A stretch of DNA of 64,000 nt. It comes from CAVTWH01 sp963738365 (GTDB lineage: Bacteria > Actinomycetota > Actinomycetes > Mycobacteriales > Micromonosporaceae). Location: positions 992,001 through 1,056,000 of the forward strand of contig CAVTWH010000007.1 of NCBI GenBank assembly GCA_963738365.1, read 5' to 3'. Shown here piece after piece: positions 1 through 9,102 of the stretch. How positions within the stretch are numbered: position 1 is the first letter of the stretch; each line of letters begins with the position of its first letter. The notes under the pieces are model-generated. The model saw only the letters and a program-made list of their open reading frames with translations. It was not told the DNA's origin and did no database searches. The translations under genes were made by a program, and so were the position numbers.

Positions 1-1
1 C

Positions 2-214
2 ACCCTCGGCGTGCTGCCGGTGCGGGAGAAGGCGCTACAGGAGCCGGACCTGGCCGTCGAGGAGCACATCCGGTACACCGTCGAGCTGCTGGAAGGGCGA
101 TCGCCGCTGCTCGCCGAGCGGATCGCGCAGGGCCGGCTGGGGCTGGCCGGCCTGGCGTACCGGCTGGCCGAGGGCAGCGTCCGCCAGGTGGCCGGCCGGG
201 GCCTGCAGGACTGA
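2..214 (+). CDS. Beta-carbonic anhydrase, C-terminal fragment (gene enters from the left edge)
   Basis: Only the last ~70 codons are present, read from base 2 to the TGA at 212. The text (an acidic VEEHIRYTVELL helix, then SPLLAERIAQGRLGLAG and a short beta-strand YRLAEGSVRQV) matches the closing helix and strand of actinobacterial beta-class carbonic anhydrases, zinc enzymes that interconvert CO2 and bicarbonate. The zinc ligands (two Cys, one His) lie upstream of the window, so activity cannot be judged. A GTG at 11 lies inside the gene and is not taken as the start. Identification rests on pattern memory of the family tail. Confidence 0.6.
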   Translation, partial: TLGVLPVREKALQEPDLAVEEHIRYTVELLEGRSPLLAERIAQGRLGLAGLAYRLAEGSVRQVAGRGLQD

Positions 215-288
215 CCGCCGTCGGGGCGCCTGCCGGTTGATGCCGCAATCCCGACAGGCACTGGCCCGGTCGCATCCGTCGTGCCACC

Positions 289-894
289 ATGCCGGGCGTG
301 ATCATTCGCAGGCAATCCCTCCTCGGCGGCCTCGCCGTCGCGGTTCTGGTGATCGGCGCGCTGACCGGCTGCGGTCCGGACACCGGTAGCGCGGCCACCG
401 GCCCGTCCTCCGGCCCGTCGGCGTCCGGCGCCACGGCGGCCTCGGACGGCCCGGTGGCCAGCTCCGCACCGGCCAGCCCGTCGGCGAGTCCGGTGCTGGC
501 GGACGGGCGCTCCGCGGCGTACCTGACCGTCCTGGACATCCCGCACCGCAGCATCACCTTCGACCTGATCGAGTTCCTCACCGGCGACGCGGCCAAGAAG
601 GCCTGGCAGAAGGCGAATCCGGGCAGCGGCGACGACGGGCCCGACGACGACTACTACATCGTCAACGACAATCCGAAGCTGCGTACCCTGCCGGTCGCGG
701 CCAACGTGACGGTCAGCGTGCTGCAGAACGACGGCGGCAGTCCGCAGACCGCGACGATCACCTTGGCTGCCCTGCCCGGCTACCTGGCCAAGGCCAAGCC
801 GGACACCACCGACCACAAGCTGTCCTACAACCCGTGGTGGCTGACTGTCCAGAATGGACAGATCGTCAAGATCGAGGAGCAGTTCGTCCCGTGA
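289..894 (+). CDS. Secreted lipoprotein of unknown function
   Basis: 201 codons with an N-terminal lipoprotein signal: two Arg (residues 7-8), a hydrophobic stretch and the lipobox LTGC with the acylated Cys at residue 28. A Ser/Ala/Pro/Gly-rich linker (about 29-65) should span the cell wall. It is followed by a compact ~130-residue domain with an acidic GDDGPDDDYY segment. I do not recognise a named domain; similar lipoproteins are common in actinomycetes. No clear ribosome site precedes ATG 289, and GTG 298 is an alternative start. It is expected to sit on the outer face of the membrane. Confidence 0.7.
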   Translation: MPGVIIRRQSLLGGLAVAVLVIGALTGCGPDTGSAATGPSSGPSASGATAASDGPVASSAPASPSASPVLADGRSAAYLTVLDIPHRSITFDLIEFLTGDAAKKAWQKANPGSGDDGPDDDYYIVNDNPKLRTLPVAANVTVSVLQNDGGSPQTATITLAALPGYLAKAKPDTTDHKLSYNPWWLTVQNGQIVKIEEQFVP

Positions 895-910
895 CCGCCG
901 GCGGGCGCGG

Positions 911-2044
911 TCAGGCCCAGCGGAGCTGGATGTCGGTGCCCAGGAAGCGGCCGTAGGGGGCGAACGCCCGCTCGGTGCGGGACCGGTCGGTGGCGCCCAG
1001 CGTCACCAGCGGCGTGATGGTGACCGTGGTGGCCTTCCGACCGGTGAGCCGCTTCCACACGGCGACCACCCGGCCGTCCCGGACCACGGTGGACTGGAAG
1101 ACGCCGTTGCCACCCGGGATGACCGCCGCCAGGTGCCCGGCGTCGAGCATCAGCGAACGGTCCTTGAAGCCGAGCAGATACTCGTCGAAGCCGGGCAGCG
1201 CCAGCGTCTGCGGCGCCGGCTTGCCGGGGCGCCAGGCGGCCAGCAGGTCGGCGTCGGCGTACAGCTCGGCGCCGTCGACCGGTAGCCGGGCCAGCGCGTC
1301 GCCGGCCCCGGCGATGCCGAGCTTGGCGTCGGCCGCGGTGCCGCCGATCCAGCCGGCGAAGTCCTGCCGGCTGGTGGGCCCGTGGCTGCGGAAGTAGCGC
1401 AGCGCGATGGTGGCCAGCGCCTCCTCGCGGCTGGGCCGGTTGGGCGCGGTGGCCCACTCGTCGAGCAGCACGAAGGTCTGCTCCTTGCCGACGTTCGGCG
1501 CGATGCAGGTGACGCCGGACTGGCTGGTATACCAGAGCAGGTGGTAGCCGAGTTGGCCGGCGCAGTCGACGCCGGCCTCGGTCAGGGTGGCCAGGCACTG
1601 CGCCCGGGTCAGCCGGCCGCCGCCGGCCAGCGCCCTGCCGAGCACGTCCACCGCCCGGTTGGCGGTCTGTTCGGTGAGCCCCAGGTACGCCCGCCGCTTG
1701 GCGGCGCCGGCCAGTGCCCGGGTGCCGAGGACGTCGAGCATCCAGTGCGCGTCGTTGGGCGGTACCCAGTGCACCGTGCCGCGCATCGGCCAGGTGCGGA
1801 CCGCCTCCCGGCGCTCCAGCGCGGCGTTGACGTCGGCGAGCGTCCAGCCGGGCAGCCGGCAGCCCAGCGACCACAGGCCGCTGGTCAGGTCCTGCGCCTG
1901 CATCGCGCCGAACCACGTCACCACGCCCGCCACGTCGGCTGGCGCGGGTCGGGCGTCCTCGCTCGGCCGGGGGCGCAGCAGCAGGCTGGCCATCCGCAGG
2001 GCGAGCACGTCGGCACTGGTCAGCGCCCTGGTCGTCGGTGCCAT
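911..2044 (-). CDS. Winged-helix DNA-binding protein of the AlkZ/YcaQ (HTH_42) glycosylase family
   Basis: 377 residues, the usual family length. The N-terminal part carries the sequence GAMQAQDL; AlkZ and YcaQ glycosylases use a QxQ pair at this place to excise alkylated or crosslinked bases, and QAQ fits it. Further family marks are RTWPMRGTVHWV and the C-terminal VRDGRVVAVWKR strand. The family therefore suggests repair of bulky or crosslinked DNA lesions in the cytoplasm, but many genomic members are uncharacterised. The gene stands alone, facing away from the EF-Tu gene. ATG 2044 has a weak GGTGG upstream. Function is inferred from family and motif only. Confidence 0.75.
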   Translation of the reverse strand: MAPTTRALTSADVLALRMASLLLRPRPSEDARPAPADVAGVVTWFGAMQAQDLTSGLWSLGCRLPGWTLADVNAALERREAVRTWPMRGTVHWVPPNDAHWMLDVLGTRALAGAAKRRAYLGLTEQTANRAVDVLGRALAGGGRLTRAQCLATLTEAGVDCAGQLGYHLLWYTSQSGVTCIAPNVGKEQTFVLLDEWATAPNRPSREEALATIALRYFRSHGPTSRQDFAGWIGGTAADAKLGIAGAGDALARLPVDGAELYADADLLAAWRPGKPAPQTLALPGFDEYLLGFKDRSLMLDAGHLAAVIPGGNGVFQSTVVRDGRVVAVWKRLTGRKATTVTITPLVTLGATDRSRTERAFAPYGRFLGTDIQLRWA

Positions 2045-2211
2045 GCGGCCACCGTACCGGTCGGGTCCGACACCCCGCGGGGGCCGGAATATCCCTGGGG
2101 CCGCTGGACGTTACCGGCTACCGTGATCGCCATGTCCGCCACCCGGTACCCGCGGCCCGCAGCGCCCACGCTGCGCCGGCCGGCGACCGCGTGCGCGCGA
2201 GTCGATCGCTG

Positions 2212-2249
2212 ACCCTCTCCCAGCACCAGCGGAGCCCGCGGGGGAGGGT
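2212..2249 (+). promoter_or_regulatory. Imperfect hairpin in the leader upstream of the EF-Tu-like gene
   Basis: ACCCTCTCCC (2212-2221) can pair with GGGGGAGGGT (2240-2249), one mismatch in ten. It lies ~130 bases upstream of the EF-Tu start inside a 333-base gap (2045-2377) that otherwise holds no recognisable gene. It may be an attenuator or a remnant terminator. Confidence 0.35.
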
Positions 2250-2377
2250 GTCGAAGTTCCGGCGTTGACCACGCCGATGCGCGGCTCTGGCGCGGAGATC
2301 CCCTCAAGCGGAGTGGCGTCCGCCCGCGTACCGCCGTCCGCCGCCCCTGTCAGCCAGATGTGGGAGGCACATCAACC

Positions 2378-3568
2378 ATGGCGAAGCTGGAATTCGTGCG
2401 CGACAAGGCGCACCTCAACATCGGCACGATGGGCCACGTCGACCACGGCAAGACGACCCTGACCGCCGCCATCACCAAGGTCCTCGCCGACCGGCTGCCG
2501 GCCGGCAACCGGTACGTGCCGTTCGACGGGATCGACCGGGCGCCGGAGGAGGTCGCCCGCGGCATCACCATCTCCATCGCGCACGTCGAGTACGAGACCG
2601 CCACCCGGCACTACGCGCACGTCGACATGCCCGGTCACGCCGACTACGTGAAGAACATGATCACCGGCGCGGCCCAGGTCGACGCGGCCATCCTGGTCGT
2701 TTCGGCGCTGGACGGGGCGATGCCGCAGACCCGCGAGCACGTGCTGCTGGCGCGCCGGATCGGGGTGCCCTACCTGGTGGTCGCGCTCAACAAGGCGGAC
2801 GCGGTGACCGACCCGGAGCTGCTGGACCTGGTCGAGCTGGAGGTACGCGAGCTGGTCGCCGGGTACGGCTACCCGGGCGGCGAGCTGCCCGTGGTGCGGG
2901 TGTCGGCGCTGCGGGCGCTGGCCGGTGACCCGGTGTGGACACAGTCCATTGTGGACCTGCTGGACGCGGTCGACCGCTACGTGCCGGTACCGCAGCGGGA
3001 ACTGGCGCAGCCGTTCCTGATGCCGGTGGAGAACGTGCTCACCATCTCCGGCCGGGGCACCGTGGTGACCGGGGCGATCGAGCGCGGCACGCTCGGCGTC
3101 GGCGACCCCGTCGAGGTGGTCGGGCTCGGCCCGACGCTGGCCACGGTGGCCACCGGGCTGGAGATGTTCGGCCGGTCGCTGCCCCGGGCGCAGGCCGGTG
3201 ACAACGCGGCGATCCTGCTGCGTGGCGTCAGGCGGGGCGAGGTGCAGCGCGGCCAGGTGGTGGCGCTGCCCGGTTCGGTCACCCCGCACCGGCGGTTCAC
3301 CGCCCGGCTGTACGCGCTCAGCACGGCGGAAGGCGGCCGGCACACGCCGTTCGTCGCCAACTACCGTCCCCAGTTCTACTTCCGCACCACGGACGTCCCG
3401 GGCGCGGTGGAGCTCGGGGAGCAGGTGTCGATGGTGGCACCCGGTGACACGGTGGACCTCACCGTCGAACTGGGCCGGCCGGTGGCGATGGAGGTCGGGC
3501 TCGGCTTCGCCGTCCGCGAGGGCGGCCGCACGGTGGCCGCCGGGACGGTCACCGGCCTGCTCGACTGA
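2378..3568 (+). CDS. tuf: Divergent elongation factor Tu (second tuf-type gene)
   Basis: 396 residues, full EF-Tu length. The GTPase domain shows GHVDHGKT (P-loop), RGITIS, DMPGH with the catalytic His, and NKAD. Beta-barrel domains 2 and 3 end in REGGRTVAAGTV. It delivers aminoacyl-tRNA to the ribosome. It is clearly diverged from housekeeping actinobacterial EF-Tu (DMPGH for DCPGH, LARRIGVPY for LGRQVGVPY) and is not in the usual rpsL-rpsG-fusA-tuf operon, so it resembles the extra tuf3-type copies of Streptomyces. ATG 2378 is preferred over GTG 2360, because GGGAGG at 2361-2367 makes a ribosome site for it. A strong terminator follows directly. Confidence 0.9.
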   Translation: MAKLEFVRDKAHLNIGTMGHVDHGKTTLTAAITKVLADRLPAGNRYVPFDGIDRAPEEVARGITISIAHVEYETATRHYAHVDMPGHADYVKNMITGAAQVDAAILVVSALDGAMPQTREHVLLARRIGVPYLVVALNKADAVTDPELLDLVELEVRELVAGYGYPGGELPVVRVSALRALAGDPVWTQSIVDLLDAVDRYVPVPQRELAQPFLMPVENVLTISGRGTVVTGAIERGTLGVGDPVEVVGLGPTLATVATGLEMFGRSLPRAQAGDNAAILLRGVRRGEVQRGQVVALPGSVTPHRRFTARLYALSTAEGGRHTPFVANYRPQFYFRTTDVPGAVELGEQVSMVAPGDTVDLTVELGRPVAMEVGLGFAVREGGRTVAAGTVTGLLD

Positions 3569-3575
3569 GTGCGAC

Positions 3576-3615
3576 GGCTGGCGCACCGGGGGCGCCCCGC
3601 CCCGGTGCGCCAGCC
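3576..3615 (+). terminator. Strong GC hairpin terminator after the EF-Tu-like gene
   Basis: GGCTGGCGCACCGGG (3576-3590) pairs perfectly with CCCGGTGCGCCAGCC (3601-3615), a 15-bp stem with a 10-base loop, starting 7 bases after the stop. There is no U-tract, as is common in high-GC actinomycetes. Confidence 0.8.
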
Positions 3616-3679
3616 TGTCCGGTGGACCGCGCCGGCCGGTGTCGGATCCGGCCGACGCGGTCCACCCGAGGGAGAGCGG

Positions 3680-5098
3680 TCAGTGGATCAGGTTGCCGGC
3701 GGCGTCGAGTACCCGGCCCCGGCCCGGCTGCGACTCGTCGTAGCCGTAGGCGTTGCACTGCAGGCCGCCATTGACGCACTGCTGCACCAGGGCCGCCAGG
3801 GTGGCCGGGTCCCAGGCGTTGAAGAAGTCGTAGTGGAACGAGTAGCCGCGGCCGCTGGAGAAGTGGTACTGGGAGGTGTCCCCGTTGGCCGGGATCGGCC
3901 AGGCCATCTTGAACTCGATCATCGGCAGGGCGACCGGGTGGTCGCCCGGGCACACGCCGTTGACCGGGTAGGCCATCTGGTCGCGGTGGTTGGGGGTGTC
4001 CAGGTACCTGCCGTCCCAGCAGCTGGGGGCCTGGTAGCGGACGTTGATCTGGGTGCCGACCGGGCAGCCCTGCGGGATGTCGGCGTTGTGGTAGCTGTTG
4101 CCGCACTCGAAGCCCTCGTACGAGCCGGCCAGGAATTCGGCTGCCGTGGCGGTCATGCTGCCCACCAGGAAACGCAGCCCGGCCGGGAACGGTCGGACGC
4201 TGGTGTAGTCGTTCACGCCGGTCTTGTAGTAGATGACCTGCGGGCCGATCGGCGTGACCGGGGTGGTGCCGTTGAGCATGGTCGGCATCCAGTAACCGGT
4301 CCGGTCGCCCAGCGCCGTGCAGCTGGTGCCGCCGGCGCTGAGCGAGCTGAGGGTACTGGCGTAGTTGGTCGTCGTGTTGCCCAGGAAGGTGTGGTTGTGC
4401 GAGGCGCCGGCCTGGCCCGGGTAGACGATCGGGTCGTCGTTGGCGGAGTGGTTGGCCGAGCAGTTGGCCTGGAACTCGTGGAAGTACGCGTGCGGCGGGT
4501 TGTACGTCGACGGCGTCACCCCGGTCACCACCGGGTTGGCCACGATGTAGCCGGGGCCGCCGGTGACCGGGCCGCCTGCCCCAGCGGTGCCGTACACCTC
4601 GAACTCCCACAGTGAGTAGCCGTAGCCGGTGGCCCGGGAGGTGCCGTACAGGCGCACGTAGCGGCCGGTGGCGCTGACCGGGTAGGTGGCTGCGCCGCCG
4701 GTCGCGCCGGTCACCGACTTCACCGTCGACCAGGTGCTGCCGTCGGTGGAGGTCTGTAGCTGGAAGGCGCGGGCGTAGGCCGCCTCCCAGACCAGCTTCA
4801 CCGAGCTGACGGTGGCGTTGGTGCCCAGGTCCACGGCGATCCACTGGGGATCGGCGGCCTGGCTGGACCAGCGCGTGTTCGGGTCGCCGTCGAAGGCGTA
4901 CTGGGCGACGTAGCCCTGGCCCTCGGTGGACGAGGCGGTGGCGTACCGGCCGCGGGAGAGCAGGGTGTCGGCGGCGCTGGCGTTGCCGCCGGGGACCAGG
5001 GCGACGGCGGCGGCGGCCAGGGCGAGCACGCCGAGCGGTGCGGCGAGCCGGCCGAGCCGCGGCGCGCGGCGCGGCCGGGCCCGTGGGGGTGCGGACAT
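3680..5098 (-). CDS. Secreted protein: F5/8 type C (CBM32-like) domain plus DUF1996
   Basis: 472 residues. An Arg-rich N-terminus and a hydrophobic stretch with an ASA cleavage site (about residue 42) form a signal peptide. Residues ~45-170 form an F5/8 type C (discoidin/CBM32) carbohydrate-binding domain ending in GYSLWEFEVYG. The rest (PPHAYFHEFQANCS onward) is DUF1996, a secreted domain of unknown activity in actinomycetes and fungi. ATG 5098 is chosen because GAGGAG stands ~9 bases upstream and the signal peptide follows. Its promoter overlaps one of three identical operators, so it should be co-controlled with the enzyme gene at 5544 by the LacI protein at 9136. Confidence 0.85.
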   Translation of the reverse strand: MSAPPRARPRRAPRLGRLAAPLGVLALAAAAVALVPGGNASAADTLLSRGRYATASSTEGQGYVAQYAFDGDPNTRWSSQAADPQWIAVDLGTNATVSSVKLVWEAAYARAFQLQTSTDGSTWSTVKSVTGATGGAATYPVSATGRYVRLYGTSRATGYGYSLWEFEVYGTAGAGGPVTGGPGYIVANPVVTGVTPSTYNPPHAYFHEFQANCSANHSANDDPIVYPGQAGASHNHTFLGNTTTNYASTLSSLSAGGTSCTALGDRTGYWMPTMLNGTTPVTPIGPQVIYYKTGVNDYTSVRPFPAGLRFLVGSMTATAAEFLAGSYEGFECGNSYHNADIPQGCPVGTQINVRYQAPSCWDGRYLDTPNHRDQMAYPVNGVCPGDHPVALPMIEFKMAWPIPANGDTSQYHFSSGRGYSFHYDFFNAWDPATLAALVQQCVNGGLQCNAYGYDESQPGRGRVLDAAGNLIH

Positions 5099-5173
5099 GA
5101 TGGGGGTTCTCCTCGCTTGTCGGCGGGTACGCGGCCGCTGCCGGCGGCCCGGACACCCGGGCTGACGAAGGTT

Positions 5174-5187
5174 GGAGAGCGCTCTCC
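5174..5187. promoter_or_regulatory. LacI-type operator, copy 1
   Basis: Perfect 14-bp palindrome GGAGAGCGCTCTCC, identical to copies at 5367 and 9103. It resembles CebR-type operators (GGGAGCGCTCCC core). It lies just downstream of the -10 of the minus-strand promoter for the DUF1996 gene, where a repressor would block initiation. Confidence 0.8.
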
Positions 5188-5198
5188 GAGCGCGCTCA

Positions 5199-5227
5199 GT
5201 GTTACCGGCGCGTTGCCCGATCGTCAA
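5199..5227 (-). promoter_or_regulatory. Promoter of the DUF1996 gene
   Basis: On the minus strand, TTGACG (5222-5227), a 17-base spacer and TAACAC (5199-5204). Transcription would start near 5192, beside operator copy 1. Confidence 0.65.
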
Positions 5228-5328
5228 GTCGGTCGATGCCTGGGTGAGGGTGCGCAGGTGGCGCCGGTTCCGGGAAAACGTGCCACCGGCGACCGTGGGA
5301 CCGCGCTCAGCACAGGGCGCCGAAGGTA

Positions 5329-5358
5329 TTGACTCTGGCCGAAATGAAGGACCAGACT
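5329..5358 (+). promoter_or_regulatory. Candidate promoter of the multi-domain hydrolase gene
   Basis: TTGACT at 5329-5334 and CAGACT at 5353-5358 (spacer 18), directly followed by operator copy 2 at 5367. The -10 is a poor match, but the operator position supports it. Confidence 0.5.
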
Positions 5359-5366
5359 CGGGGCTT

Positions 5367-5380
5367 GGAGAGCGCTCTCC
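5367..5380. promoter_or_regulatory. LacI-type operator, copy 2
   Basis: Second identical copy of GGAGAGCGCTCTCC, ~10 bases downstream of the candidate -10 of the hydrolase gene and 164 bases upstream of its ATG. The gap between the two divergent genes (5099-5543) otherwise holds only these promoters and operators. Confidence 0.8.
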
Positions 5381-5543
5381 GACCCGCTCCCCACCGCGTC
5401 CGTCCCCGTCCGTTCATCAACCCCCGTCCGGCCGTCCGCACTGTCCCGGTGCGCCGATTCGCGGGTTGCGCGTCGAGCCGGCAGGCGCGTCGCTGCGCCG
5501 TGACACGAGCCGACCTACACCCCGAAAGTCAGGAGCAGTCCAC

Positions 5544-8500
5544 ATGAGACCGTCGCTCGCCCGGCGCCGCAGCTGGCGGGTGCTGATCCCGATCAGCGCA
5601 CTCGCCCTCGTCGCCTGCTGGGCACTGGTGACCATGTCGCCGGCTCGGGCCGACGAATCCCTGCTGTCGCAGGGCAGGCCGGCCACCGCGTCGAGTACCG
5701 AGAACGCCCAGAACAACCCGGCGTCGGCCGCGGTCGACGGCGACCCGGCCACCCGCTGGTCCAGCGCCTTCAGCGACCCGCAGTGGCTGCAGGTCGACCT
5801 GGGCGCCACGGCCAGCGTGACCCGCGTCGTCCTCAACTGGGAAGCCGCCTACGGCAGGGACTTCCAGCTACAGGTCTCGGCCGACGCGACGACCTGGAGC
5901 ACGCTCAGGACGGTCACCGGCGCCACCGGCGGCACCCAGTCCTACACTGTCGCCGGCACCGGCCGGTACGTGCGGATGTACGGCACCGCCCGGGCCGGCG
6001 GCTACGGCTACTCGCTCGTGGGAGTTCCAGGTCTACGGCGCGCTCGGCACCGGCACCCCCACCCCGACCGGCTGCGGCACCACCAACGCCGCGCTCAACC
6101 GCCCGGTCACCGCCTCCAGCACCGAGAACGCCGGCAACCCCGCGTCCGCCGCGGTCGACGGCAACACCGCCACCCGCTGGTCCAGCGCCTTCAGCGACCC
6201 GCAGTGGCTACAGGTCGACCTGGGCTCCACGCAGCCGGTGTGCCGGGTGGTGCTCAACTGGGAATCGGCCTACGCCAAGGCGTTCGGGATCCAGCTCTCC
6301 ACCGACGGCAGCACCTGGAGCACGGTGGCCAGCGTGACCAACGGCACCGGCGGCGTGCAGACCCTGGACACCGCCGGAACCGGCCGATACGTACGGATGT
6401 ACGGCACCGCCCGGGCCGGCGGCTACGGCTACTCGCTCTGGGAGTTCCAGGTCCTCACCGGCGGCGGCGCGACGACCTCGCCCACGCCGTCGACCTCCAC
6501 CTCCCCGCCCGGCGACACCTACGACTGGCAGACCGTCTGGAGCGACGACTTCAGCGGCGCCAACGGCGCCTCCCCGTCGGCCGCCAACTGGCTGCTGCGC
6601 ACCGGCACCTCCTACCCGGGCGGCGCGGCCAACTGGGGCACCGGCGAGGTGGAGACGATGAGCGCGTCCACCGCCAACGTGTACCTGCAGGACGGGCACC
6701 TGACCGTCAAGGCCATCCGGGACGGGGCAGGCAACTGGACCTCGGGGCGGGTGGAGACGCAGCGCACCGACTTCACCCCGGCGGCCGGTGAGGTCACCCG
6801 GTTCAGCGCCGTGCTGCAGCAGCCCAACGTGGCCAACGCGCTGGGCTACTGGCCCGGTTTCCGGGCCACCGGGGCGGCCTACCGGGGCAACTACACCAAC
6901 TGGCCGGGGGTCGGCGAGACCGACATCATGACTGACGTCAACGGCCGCAGCCAGCTGTCCAACACGCTGCACTGCGGGACCGCGCCGGGCGGGGTGTGCA
7001 ACGAGTACACCGGCCGCAGCGGCGGGCTGGCCAGCTGCGTCGGCTGCCAGACCGGCTTCCACGAGTACACGCAGGTCATCGACCGGACGAAGACCGACGA
7101 GGAGATCCGGTTCTACCTGGACGGGAAGCAGACCTTCGCGGTCAGCGAGTCGCAGGTGGGCGTGGCGGCCTGGAACGCGGCCGTGCACCACGGCTTCTAC
7201 CTGCGCTTCGACCTGGCCGTCGGCGGCTCCTGGGCGAACGCCGTGGCCGGCGGCCAGACCACTCCGACCGCGGCCACCACGTCGGGTGGCACGCTGACTG
7301 TCGACTCAGTCAGCGTGCAGCGCGCGGTCGGTAGCAGCGCCCCGGCGATGACCGACCCGCCCGTGCCGGCCGGTCCCAGCGTGGTCAAGGTGACCGGCTC
7401 GCAGGGCAACTGGGGGCTGACCGTGAACGGCGCGCCCTGGTACGTCACCGGCATCACCTACGGCCCGCCGCAGGACGCCGGCGACGGCTACCTGCGCGAC
7501 CTGCACGCCATGGGCGCCAACACGATCCGCACCTGGGGCGTGGACGTTACCGGCAGCCCCAAGCTGCTCACCTCCGCCGCCCAGCAGGGCATCAAGGTGA
7601 TCATGGGCGAGTGGCTCAACCAGGGCGCCGACTACGTCAACGACACCGCCTACATGAACAACACGCTGACCGCCATCGTCAACGACGTCAACGCCTTGAA
7701 GAACAATCCCGGCCTGCTCATGTGGGACGTCGGCAACGAGGTCATCCTGACCATGCAGGACCACGGGCTGTCCGCCGCCGAGGTGCAGGCCCGGCGGATC
7801 GGGTACGCCAAGTACGTCAACCGGGTCGCCGATGCCATCCACGCGGCCGACCCGAACCACCCGGTCACCTCCACCGACGCCTACACCGGTGCCTGGCCTT
7901 ACTACAAGCAGTACTCGCCGAGCCTGGACCTGTTGGCCGTCAACAGCTACGGCGCGGTCGCCAGCATCAAGCAGGACTGGGTCAACGGCGGCTACAGCAA
8001 GCCGTACATCCTCACCGAGGGCGGTCCGGCCGGCGAATGGGAGGTGGGCAATGACGCCAACGGGGTACCCACCGAGCCGACCGACCTGCAGAAGGAGGCC
8101 GGGTACGCCAACTCCTGGGCGGCCCTCAAGTCCCACCCGGGCGTGTGCCTGGGCGGCACGGAGTTCCACTACGGTGTCGAGAACGACTTCGGCGGCGTCT
8201 GGCTCAACACCTACACCGGCGCCTGGCACCGGCTCGGCTACTACAGCCTGCAGAAGGCGTGGACGGGGAGGACGGCGGCCAACACCCCGCCGCGGATCAG
8301 CTCGATGACGGTCTCCAACGCCACCGCGGTCCCGGCCGGGGGCACCTTCACGGTCACCGTGGCGGCCACCGATCCGCAGGGCGATCCGTTGCGGTACAAC
8401 CTGATGGCCTCGGACAAGTACATCTCCGGGGGAACGGGGTTCAGTAATCTCACCTTCACCGACAACGGCACGGGGACGTTCAGCGTCACCGCGCCCGAGG

Positions 8501-8994
8501 CGCTGGGCGTGTGGAAGATCTACGTGTACGTCTTCGACGGCCACGGCAACGTGGGCATCGAGACGAGGAGCATCAAGGTGGTCCCGCCCAGCATCCCCGG
8601 TACCAACCTGGCGCTGAACCGGCCGGCCACGGCGTCGTCCTACCAGCCGACCGGCACCAACGGTGCGCAGCTGCCGTCCTATGTGGACGATGCCAACTAC
8701 GGCACCCGCTGGGCGTCGGAGTGGGTGGACACCGCCTGGGTCCAGGTCGACCTGGGGTCGGTGCGCTCGTTCAGCACCGTGGCGCTGGCCTGGGAGGCGG
8801 CCTATGCCAGCTCGTACCAGATCCAGACCTCGACCGACGGCACCAGCTGGACCACCGTCTACTCGACCACGTCCGGCAACGGCGGTTTCGACACCCTGCC
8901 GCTGTCCGGCTCGGCGCGCTATGTCCGGATGAACGGCCTGACCAGGGCCACCGCCTACGGCTACTCGCTGTGGGAGTTCGGGGTCTACGCCTGA
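5544..8994 (+). pseudogene. Secreted modular hydrolase CBM32-CBM32-GH16-GH(clan A)-Ig-CBM32, one frameshift
   Basis: ATG 5544 follows AGGAG (5531-5535) and a signal peptide ending near PARA. Order of parts: two CBM32/F5-8C domains (~5665-6040, ~6075-6455), a TSPTPSTSTSPP linker, a GH16 laminarinase-like domain (~6530-7325), a clan GH-A barrel with the WDVGNE acid/base (Glu codon 7738) and ILTEGG nucleophile (8017), an Ig-like domain (~8290-8585) and a third CBM32 to the stop. One extra G at ~6018 (CTC-G-TGG, against CTC-TGG in the sister repeat) shifts the frame at the end of the first CBM32; without it the protein is ~1149 residues. The GH16 motif reads GETDIMTD, so the usual second catalytic Glu is Thr. 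It is likely a beta-glucan or similar enzyme if intact. Confidence 0.85.
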
Positions 8995-9008
8995 TCCGAC
9001 CGGTCCAC

Positions 9009-9060
9009 AGCGCACTGCCGGCGGGCCGACACCCCGCCGACACCCCGCCGGCAGCGCGCT
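9009..9060 (+). terminator. Hairpin terminator after the modular hydrolase
   Basis: The 17-base arms 9009-9025 and 9044-9060 pair with one mismatch around an 18-base loop, 15 bases after the stop. Confidence 0.7.
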
Positions 9061-9102
9061 GCTTTGCCGGAGTACCACGGATTTCACCCGCACGACCGCT
9101 TC

